From NCBI GenBank assembly GCA_030838025.1, contig JAUTXM010000112.1, forward strand, positions 1-5,100: DNA of 5,100 bases, given 5' to 3'. This stretch comes from Acidimicrobiaceae bacterium. GTDB taxonomy: Bacteria; Actinomycetota; Acidimicrobiia; Acidimicrobiales; Palsa-688. The translations under genes were made by a program, and so were the position numbers. Within the stretch, counting starts at the first letter, position 1, and each line of letters starts with the position of its first letter. The notes under the pieces were generated by a model, which was not told where the DNA came from, made no database searches, and saw only the letters and a program-made list of their open reading frames with translations. Positions 1 through 4,749 of the stretch are shown here, piece by piece.

Positions 1-180
1 CGAGGCGGCGGGGTCCTCGGAGCGGTCGAGACCGTCCCTGTCCGTGCGAGCCGGGCTCCGGCGGGCGTTCGGGGTCGCCGGGCGGTCGAACCAATCAAAC
101 TCGGCCGGGCGTGCCGGGGCCTCGGAGTCACCGGGTGCAACGGGGGGCGCGGGGGCGGCGCGGGGGCGGGGGGCGGCCAA
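1..180 (-). CDS. Probable N-terminal part of an unrecognised Pro/Ala-rich protein, truncated by the left edge
   Basis: This minus-strand frame is open from a TTG at 180-178 to the window edge, giving 60 residues. It is bounded upstream by an in-frame stop at 183-181. An AAGG purine tract (complement of 186-189) lies five bases before the TTG, so TTG is the only plausible start visible. Codon positions behave like a real high-GC gene: about nine in ten third positions are G/C over the last 43 codons, above first and second positions, whereas the codon-aligned plus-strand frame shows the reverse order. The first 17 residues are Ala/Pro/Arg-rich and probably disordered. Then comes EFDWFDRP around residues 27-34, followed by a charged Arg/Asp stretch. 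I do not recognise a family. It would be transcribed divergently from the ChoD-like gene. Much of the protein lies outside the window, and the call rests on codon statistics rather than homology. Confidence 0.4.
   Translation of the reverse strand, partial: MAAPRPRAAPAPPVAPGDSEAPARPAEFDWFDRPATPNARRSPARTDRDGLDRSEDPAAS
142..173 (+). other. Potential G-quadruplex-forming G-run cluster
   Basis: Four plus-strand G-runs of 6, 5, 5 and 6 bases lie at 142-147, 151-155, 162-166 and 168-173, separated by loops of 3, 6 and 1 bases. This satisfies the usual G3+N1-7 pattern with room to spare. The cluster lies just inside the proposed minus-strand gene, where it encodes the Pro/Ala-rich N-terminus, and about 120 bases upstream of the ChoD-like gene. 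It may simply follow from Pro/Ala codons in a G/C-rich genome. Any regulatory effect is inference. Confidence 0.4.
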
Positions 181-296
181 TCACACCTTGACGCCACTGT
201 CCCCGCGGGCCGCCGTACCCAGGAACGAACCTGTCGCCCTACTGCCAGCAGGTTGACCCCTTGGTTCACAGGTCCATCGTTAGGATCGCTCTGCTG
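181..296. promoter_or_regulatory. Divergent intergenic region with weak promoter candidates for the ChoD-like gene
   Basis: This 116-base gap separates the proposed leftward gene from the ChoD-like gene. On the plus strand there are TTGACG (188-193) and TTGACC (253-258), both resembling -35 hexamers. TAGGAT at 281-286 fits an actinobacterial TANNNT -10 element and sits 10 bases before the ATG at 297. TTGACC is 22 bases from TAGGAT, too far for a standard sigma-70 spacer, so the pair is unconvincing. TAGGAT also contains the only AGGA-like ribosome-site candidate for that ATG. I see no operator palindrome. Confidence 0.25.
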
Positions 297-2033
297 ATGG
301 CACCGGCCGGAGAAGATGTGGACCGCTGCGACGTCGTCGTGGTCGGCAGCGGGTTCGGCGGCAGCGTCGCGGCCCTGCGGCTCACGGAAAAGGGCTACCG
401 GGTGGCGGTGCTGGAGGCCGGGCGTCGTTTCGACGAGACGTCGTATCCGAAGACGTCGTGGCAGGTTCGGTCGTTCTTCTGGGCGCCCCGGCTCGGTTGT
501 TACGGGCTGCAGCGCATCTCGCTGCTGAAGGACGTCATGATCCTGTCGGGCGCTGGCGTCGGCGGCGGATCGCTGCTCTACGCCAACACGCTGTACGAGC
601 CGCTGCCGCCGTTCTACAACGACCCGCAATGGCGCCACATCACCGACTGGCGCGACGAGCTGGCGCCGGCATACGACCAGGCCAAACGCATGCTGGGGGC
701 GGTCGACAACCCGACCATGACGCCGTCCGACGAGGTCATGAAAGCGGTGGCGGAGGAGCTGGGGGTGGGCGAGACCTTTCACCCCACTCCCGTGGGCGTC
801 TTCTTCGGTGAGCCCGGCGTCGAGGTCGACGATCCCTATTTCGGCGGTGTCGGCCCGTCTCGGCGGGGTTGCATCGAATGCGGCGAGTGCATGACCGGGT
901 GCCGCCACGGCGCCAAGAACACCTTGCTCAAGAACTACCTCTATCTGGCAGAGCAGGGCGGGGCCGTGGTGCGTGACCTCACGACCGTCGATGCCATCCG
1001 GCCCGCCAACGGAGGCGGCTACGAGGTGTTGACGTCGCGGACCGGTGGGCGTGGCAAGGTCCGCACGGGCGGCGCCGGCGGGCGGACGTTCGTGGCCGAG
1101 CATGTCGTGCTGGCCGCGGGCACCATGGGGACCCAGCGGTTGTTGCACCGCATGCGCGACGAGGGGATGCTGCCCGGGCTGTCCGCCCGGTTGGGCGAGC
1201 TGACCAGGACCAACTCCGAGGCCATCCTCGGCGCCCGGACCTTTCGGACCGGCGCCGACTTCACCAAGGGGGTGGCGATCACGTCGTCGTTCCATCCAAG
1301 CGAGGACACCCATGTCGAGCCGGTCCGCTACGGCAAGGGCAGCAACGCCATGGGTTTTCTCACCACGGCGCTCGCCGACGGCGATGGCCGCAACCGGCAA
1401 CTCACCTGGTTGCGGGAGATGGCCCACCACCCCGTGACCATGGCGCGCAACGTGAGCCTGCGCCACTGGTCGGAGCAGACGATCATCGCCCTGGTCATGC
1501 AGACACGCGACAACTCCATCACCTGTTACACCAAGCCCAGCCGCTTGGGGGTCTTCGGCCGGCGTCGCCTGACGTCGAAACAGGGCCACGGCGACCCGAA
1601 CCCGACCTGGATCCCGGCCGGTCACGACGTGGTCCGGCGCATTGCCCGGCGCATCGGCGGCTTCGCCGGCGGCGGATGGAACGACGTCTTCAACATCCCG
1701 ATGACGGCCCATTTTCTCGGCGGGGCCGTCATCGGTGACAGTCGCGACACCGGTGTCATCGACCCCTACCACCGGGTCTACGGCTACCCCGGGCTGCACA
1801 TCGTCGATGGCGCCGCGGTGTCGGCCAACCTCGGCGTGAATCCGTCGCTCACCATCACCGCTCAAGCGGAGCGGGCCATGTCGCTGTGGCCCAATAAGGG
1901 TGAAACCGACCCGCGTGCCGCTACCGACGAACCGTACCGTCGGCTGGATCCTGTCGCGCCCCGGAACCCGATCGTTCCTGCCGGTGCGCCGGCCGCACTG
2001 CGACTGGGGCGGCGCACCCCGTCAAATACCTAG
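297..2033 (+). CDS. choD: ChoD-like GMC-family FAD oxidoreductase (putative cholesterol/3-hydroxysteroid oxidase)
   Basis: This is a complete 578-residue flavoprotein with close resemblance, from memory, to mycobacterial ChoD throughout. The FAD dinucleotide motif VGSGFGG is at residues 16-22 and ends in the ribose-binding E40. The GMC motif GAGVGGGSLLYAN is at 85-97. A four-cysteine cluster, C192, C195, C198 and C202, precedes RHGAKNTL. The C-terminal GMC region has TAHFLGG with H472, and NPS with N515, matching the His/Asn pair of GMC active sites. Family knowledge suggests oxidation of a sterol-type 3-hydroxyl using FAD, although the true substrate of ChoD proteins is uncertain. There is no clear signal peptide, so a cytoplasmic or peripheral enzyme is expected. 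The start is debatable: ATG297 is chosen, but GTG318 has a better ribosome site (GGAG at 309-312, spacing five) and would give 571 residues. A TTG at 261 is also in frame. The next gene follows after 57 bases on the same strand. Confidence 0.88.
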   Translation: MAPAGEDVDRCDVVVVGSGFGGSVAALRLTEKGYRVAVLEAGRRFDETSYPKTSWQVRSFFWAPRLGCYGLQRISLLKDVMILSGAGVGGGSLLYANTLYEPLPPFYNDPQWRHITDWRDELAPAYDQAKRMLGAVDNPTMTPSDEVMKAVAEELGVGETFHPTPVGVFFGEPGVEVDDPYFGGVGPSRRGCIECGECMTGCRHGAKNTLLKNYLYLAEQGGAVVRDLTTVDAIRPANGGGYEVLTSRTGGRGKVRTGGAGGRTFVAEHVVLAAGTMGTQRLLHRMRDEGMLPGLSARLGELTRTNSEAILGARTFRTGADFTKGVAITSSFHPSEDTHVEPVRYGKGSNAMGFLTTALADGDGRNRQLTWLREMAHHPVTMARNVSLRHWSEQTIIALVMQTRDNSITCYTKPSRLGVFGRRRLTSKQGHGDPNPTWIPAGHDVVRRIARRIGGFAGGGWNDVFNIPMTAHFLGGAVIGDSRDTGVIDPYHRVYGYPGLHIVDGAAVSANLGVNPSLTITAQAERAMSLWPNKGETDPRAATDEPYRRLDPVAPRNPIVPAGAPAALRLGRRTPSNT

Positions 2034-2039
2034 CAAGAA

Positions 2040-2069
2040 GTGACCGCAGAGGTACCTTGGAGCTATGAA
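2040..2069 (+). promoter_or_regulatory. Candidate sigma-70-type promoter before the membrane-protein gene
   Basis: GTGACC at 2040-2045 matches four of six -35 consensus bases. TATGAA at 2064-2069 matches four of six -10 bases, with an 18-base spacer. It lies in the only gap between the ChoD-like gene and the next gene and would start transcription near 2076, about 15 bases before the GTG. The -10 lacks the final T that is usually strongest in actinobacteria, so cotranscription from upstream is equally possible. Confidence 0.25.
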
Positions 2070-2094
2070 AAGGAATGAGATAGGGGCGCAGTGA
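2065..2094 (+). other. Possible nine-codon leader ORF overlapping the next start by four bases
   Basis: ATG at 2065 opens a nine-codon reading frame (MKRNEIGAQ) ending at TGA 2092-2094. Its stop overlaps the GTG start at 2091 in the GTGA arrangement typical of translational coupling. The nearest purine run, GGAG at 2059-2062, is only two bases from the ATG, which is too close to be a good ribosome site, and the ATG overlaps the candidate -10 element. It may be chance. Confidence 0.18.
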
Positions 2095-3221
2095 GTGCTC
2101 GGTTGACGCTTGGGTTGGTTCTGGCTGCCGCCGCCACGCTGATTTTGGGATTCGTCTCTCATACCGCGTTGCTGATCTACGTGTCGATTGGTTGCAGCGC
2201 CCTGGCGGCCGCGGGTTTGATCCTGTCGTCGAGGCGGACGCGGGGAGGCTCCGGGCTCGAAGAGGAGTTGGCCTGGCCGGCCTCGCTCGCGGCGCCCGAT
2301 GGCGAGGCCTTCGCCAGTGGCAACCGCGACCTGCCCACGCCGCCGCCCCGCAGTCAAGTGGCGTTCGCCGCATCGTTGCCGCCCCGCCGGCGGACAGTCG
2401 GTACCACCTTGACGATCCCGACGACCGCCGAACGGCTGGATACCGAACCCGACCCTGACGACGACTTTTTGCCGGATGACCGTCCCGGTCGCCCGGTCGG
2501 GGACGAACCGCAGCAACGGCAGCGCCCGCCCAAGCGGAACCCCGTAGTGTCGGACTGGATACAAGCCCCCCCGCCGCCTCCCAGGCCAGCACCTGCACCA
2601 GTCGGGGCCGAGGCCGACGCGGTTGAAGGGGCTCGCGTTGCGCCCGCGCCCGCGGTGCCGGCTCGCGCCGCTGCGGCTCGCGCGGCTGCGGCCCGCCCGG
2701 TGGCGCCCGCGCCCGCGGTGCCGGCTCGTGCCACTGCGGCCCGCCCGGTGGCGCCTGCGCCCGCGGTGCCGGCTCGTGCCACTGCGGCCCGCTCGGGTGG
2801 GCCGGTTGCGGCTGCGCCTCGCTCGGTGGCGCCGGCGCCCGCTTCAGCTCGCTCGGTGGTGCCGGTTCGCGCCGCCGTGACAGCACCTGCTTCGCCGGCT
2901 CGGGCCGCTGCCCGCCAGCCCCTCCCTCGCCCTATCGTCCGTGCGGCCGCGCAACCGGCGCCACGGGGACCGGCGGAGCGGCGACCCGCGGCACGTGGGC
3001 CGGCGGCTACCTCGAGCCGGGGGCGCCCCACTCCGGCGCCGGCCGAGGATTTCCCGTTTCCGATCGAGGACTACGACGTCCTCCATGTGGCCGAGATCCT
3101 CCCGCTGCTCCCCGAGCTCGACGACCAGGAACTGGTCGAAATCCTCCTGCGCGAACAGGGCGGAGCCAACCGAGTCGCCATCATCAACCGGATCGATGCC
3201 CTCTTGGAGGGCGACGAGTAA
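2091..3221 (+). CDS. Membrane-anchored protein with Ala/Pro/Arg-rich linker and C-terminal helical module, function unknown
   Basis: This is a 376-residue protein. Two hydrophobic segments (about residues 5-21 and 26-45) form an N-terminal hairpin followed by SSRRTR, so the rest is probably cytoplasmic. Residues 50-180 form a charged linker with an acidic patch near 119-130 and a proline run at 160-164. Residues 183-318 are very rich in Ala, Pro, Arg and Val, are probably disordered, and include tandem repeats. The last 58 residues (319-376) change character: EDYDVLHVAEILPLLPELDD, then a Leu/Glu-rich helix, then ANRVAIINRIDALL. This resembles a short helical module I recall at the ends of several actinobacterial proteins, where YD-L-VAEI-LPxL and a late Arg-Ile pair recur. 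No enzyme motif is seen. GTG2091 is the only usable upstream start: an in-frame stop lies at 2076-2078 and AGGGG at 2082-2086 may serve as the ribosome site. A membrane-tethered interaction or scaffold role is a guess. Confidence 0.8.
   Translation: MSARLTLGLVLAAAATLILGFVSHTALLIYVSIGCSALAAAGLILSSRRTRGGSGLEEELAWPASLAAPDGEAFASGNRDLPTPPPRSQVAFAASLPPRRRTVGTTLTIPTTAERLDTEPDPDDDFLPDDRPGRPVGDEPQQRQRPPKRNPVVSDWIQAPPPPPRPAPAPVGAEADAVEGARVAPAPAVPARAAAARAAAARPVAPAPAVPARATAARPVAPAPAVPARATAARSGGPVAAAPRSVAPAPASARSVVPVRAAVTAPASPARAAARQPLPRPIVRAAAQPAPRGPAERRPAARGPAATSSRGRPTPAPAEDFPFPIEDYDVLHVAEILPLLPELDDQELVEILLREQGGANRVAIINRIDALLEGDE
2637..2795 (+). repeat. In-frame 48-base tandem repeats encoding a 16-residue Ala/Pro unit
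   Basis: Copies two (2700-2747) and three (2748-2795) are 48 bases each and differ at only two positions. Both encode VAPAPAVPARATAAR followed by Pro or Ser. Copy one (2637-2699) is 63 bases and carries an extra Ala/Arg stretch of five codons. Degenerate versions continue to about 2900. The unit length is a multiple of three, so gain or loss of copies changes only linker length. The near-identity of copies two and three suggests recent duplication. Confidence 0.8.
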
Positions 3222-3272
3222 CCACGCTGCTATTGCGCGTATCAGGGTCGCCGCCGATCACTCTCTCTTGCA

Positions 3273-3428
3273 ATGCGACGATTCAAGGCTCGCGACGCCG
3301 ACAGCGCGGTCACACCCGGATGGATCGATTCCTTGCCCGACGGCGGTTCGGTCCGCATCGACGACAGCGTGCGAACTGCGGCCGAACTGGTCGCATTGGC
3401 GGCCCAAACACAAACCGCCGCCGCCTAG
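3273..3428 (+). CDS. Possible small hypothetical protein (51 residues)
   Basis: ATG3273 to TAG3428 encodes a 51-residue, compositionally ordinary acidic/hydrophobic protein. It starts MRRFKARDAD, has a central GWIDSLPDGGSVRIDD at about 16-31, and ends in a likely helix TAAELVALAAQTQ. About 70% of third positions are G/C, and the amino-acid mix is much more protein-like than the Arg/Pro/Ser-rich competing frames across the same bases. It sits in the same frame as the preceding membrane-protein gene, with no stop between that gene's TAA (3219-3221) and this ATG. There is no Shine-Dalgarno sequence and no clear -10 at leaderless distance, which weakens the call. I do not recognise a family. It could be a short conserved protein, a gene remnant, or chance. 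Confidence 0.38.
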   Translation: MRRFKARDADSAVTPGWIDSLPDGGSVRIDDSVRTAAELVALAAQTQTAAA

Positions 3429-3432
3429 CCAG

Positions 3433-3453
3433 CTCGCCCCCCAGCCAGGCGAG
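3433..3453 (+). terminator. Weak hairpin after the small ORF, possible terminator
   Basis: CTCGCC (3433-3438) and GGCGAG (3448-3453) form a perfect six-base-pair GC stem with a nine-base loop, starting five bases after the TAG at 3428. No T-tract follows, so it is not a canonical intrinsic terminator. U-less hairpins are reported in actinobacteria, but a stem this short could easily arise by chance. Confidence 0.2.
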
Positions 3454-3556
3454 GGTCACGGCATCGGTGGATCGAACCGGACCGACGTCACAGGGCCGCG
3501 GCATGATGCGCCAATGGAACGTCTGTTCGACCCCGCAACTCCTGCTCGACAAGCCA

Positions 3557-3584
3557 GTGACGTGGAGTTCCAACGGTGTAGTTT
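3557..3584 (+). promoter_or_regulatory. Candidate promoter giving a leaderless methyltransferase mRNA
   Basis: GTGACG at 3557-3562 (-35-like) is followed after 16 bases by TAGTTT at 3579-3584, which fits the actinobacterial TANNNT -10 pattern. The ATG begins seven bases after the -10, exactly where transcription would be expected to start. No Shine-Dalgarno sequence precedes this ATG, so a leaderless transcript explains both observations. Spacer and hexamers are only moderate matches. Confidence 0.4.
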
Positions 3585-3591
3585 GCAACGG

Positions 3592-4749
3592 ATGGCATCG
3601 TCCAGCTGGAGCGTCGGTGGACTCTTCGCCGGAATCGGTGGAATAGAGCTGGGTCTTGGGAGCGCGGGGATGCATACGGAACTGCTATGCGAACTCTGGG
3701 CCCCCGCCCGAGCGGTCCTTGAGCACCGGTTCCCCGGCGTGCCCGTTGAGCCGGATGTCCGAGATCTATCGAGCCTCCCGTCTGTCGATCTCGTCACGGC
3801 AGGGTTCCCGTGCACAGACTTGTCGCAAGCTGGGGGTACGGGTGGCATCACGGGTGAGGCGTCGGGCCTGGTAGGCGAGGTCTTCCGGTTGCTGACTGTT
3901 CAACGGACTCCCTGGGTCTTGCTTGAGAACGTTCGCAACATGCTCGTCCTCGATGGGGGCAGAGCCATGCGTTTTCTTGTCAATGAGTTCGAATCGCTCG
4001 GTTATCGGTGGGCGTATCGCCTTGTCGATTCGCGATTCACAGGCGTACCGCAGCGCCGCCAGCGGGTCATTTTCCTGGCCAGTCGCGACGGCGATCCTCG
4101 GGAGGTTCTGTTTGCCGACGATGCTGGGGAGCCAAACGACGTCCACTTCCGGGAGGATGCCTTCGGCTTCTACTGGACCGAGGGGTTGCGGGGCCTTGGA
4201 TGGGCACGCGACGCGGTTCCGACCCTCAAGGGTGGGTCCACTATCGGCATTCCGTCGCCCCCCGCTGTCTGGCACCCAGGAGGCGGATTTGGTCGCAGGA
4301 TCGTGACACCCTCGATCGATGAGGCCGAGCAGCTGCAGGGGTTTGCCCGTGGGTGGACTTCGGCGGCCGACTCCGTCTCAAAGCGGAAGGGCACGCGATG
4401 GAAGCTCGTGGGCAACGCCGTCACAGTCGGTGTTTCAGAATGGGTGGCCTCATGCCTGGTCGCTCCGAGAGGTTTCGACGTGGAGGTACGTCGACTTAGC
4501 GATGCGTCCCTGTGGCCAAAGGCGGGGTTCGGCGTCGGTGGCAAAAGATGGGCTGTAGATGTCTCGATGTGGCCCGTGCACCAGCCGTATGTCCACCTGA
4601 GCGACCTCGTCGACCTCAGTCGCGCCGAGCCGCTCTCGGTGCGCGCAGCCGCAGGTTTCCTAGCAAGGGCAAATCGAGGAAGCCTGCACATTGACAAGCG
4701 ATTCATGCTTGACGTCGCTGCCCACGTCGATAGGAGCGCCGCTGCCTGA
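3592..4749 (+). CDS. dcm: DNA (cytosine-5-)-methyltransferase
   Basis: This 385-residue enzyme transfers methyl from S-adenosylmethionine to cytosine C5 at a specific DNA site. All core motifs are in order: FAGIGG (12-17, SAM binding); E34 and the acidic D58 region; GFPCTDLSQAG (71-81) with catalytic C74; ENV (112-114); QRRQRV (154-159); a variable region of about 165-243, probably the target-recognition part; EAEQLQGF (244-251); and GNAV (274-277). Residues 290-385 are an extension beyond the last motif, with WAVDVSMWPVHQPYVHL and PLSVRAAAGFLARANRGSL, as I recall in actinobacterial relatives linked to vsr. The site is not predictable from sequence alone. ATG3592 puts FAGIGG near the N-terminus, as is usual, and fits a leaderless start. 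The gene ends 90 bases inside the convergent vsr gene. The symbol is used in the general family sense; a specific CCWGG activity is not implied. Confidence 0.93.
   Translation: MASSSWSVGGLFAGIGGIELGLGSAGMHTELLCELWAPARAVLEHRFPGVPVEPDVRDLSSLPSVDLVTAGFPCTDLSQAGGTGGITGEASGLVGEVFRLLTVQRTPWVLLENVRNMLVLDGGRAMRFLVNEFESLGYRWAYRLVDSRFTGVPQRRQRVIFLASRDGDPREVLFADDAGEPNDVHFREDAFGFYWTEGLRGLGWARDAVPTLKGGSTIGIPSPPAVWHPGGGFGRRIVTPSIDEAEQLQGFARGWTSAADSVSKRKGTRWKLVGNAVTVGVSEWVASCLVAPRGFDVEVRRLSDASLWPKAGFGVGGKRWAVDVSMWPVHQPYVHLSDLVDLSRAEPLSVRAAAGFLARANRGSLHIDKRFMLDVAAHVDRSAAA

Larger units (their letters stand above)
3429..3591. other. Non-coding gap before the methyltransferase gene
   Basis: No convincing gene is seen here. 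The methyltransferase frame stays open upstream, with in-frame ATG3514 and GTG3562, but neither has a ribosome site, and the added residues are Arg/Pro/Gln-rich and do not resemble the start of this enzyme family. The gap contains the weak hairpin at 3433-3453 and the promoter candidate at 3557-3584. Confidence 0.45.

Noticed and set aside
44..256. Plus-strand 70-residue ORF before choD
   Set aside because: Gly/Ala/Arg/Ser-rich shadow of the better-supported minus-strand frame; no family resemblance and no ribosome site.
1..297. Plus-strand frame open from the edge and ending TGATG across the ATG at 297, like a coupled upstream gene
   Set aside because: The TGATG overlap is suggestive, but first-position G/C exceeds third-position G/C, which is the wrong order for this genome, and the product is a Gly/Arg/Cys mixture unlike GuaB3 or any family I know.
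1921..2886. Minus-strand 321-residue Pro/Arg-rich ORF
   Set aside because: Antisense to the low-complexity repeats of the membrane-protein gene; stop-free only because the DNA is G/C-rich and repetitive.
2354..3031. Minus-strand 225-residue Gly/Ala/Thr-rich ORF, and the 2022-2564 minus ORF
   Set aside because: Both are antisense shadows of the membrane-protein gene, with low-complexity products and no domain.
3433..3453. Hairpin as a CRISPR repeat or mobile-element end
   Set aside because: Single copy, short stem, no flanking direct repeats, and no transposase or cas gene in the window.
2941..3591. Long N-terminal extension of the methyltransferase in the same open frame
   Set aside because: It overlaps the C-terminal module of the upstream gene in another frame and gives an Arg/Ser/Pro-rich sequence; methyltransferase homology begins only at about 3592.
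3233..3646. Plus-strand 137-residue ORF across the gap
   Set aside because: Arg/Pro/Ser-rich with irregular codon bias and overlapping the true methyltransferase start; the 51-residue frame at 3273-3428 looks more protein-like.
3766..4706. Minus-strand ORFs of 169 and 178 residues within the methyltransferase gene
   Set aside because: Antisense to conserved methyltransferase motifs; no recognisable product.
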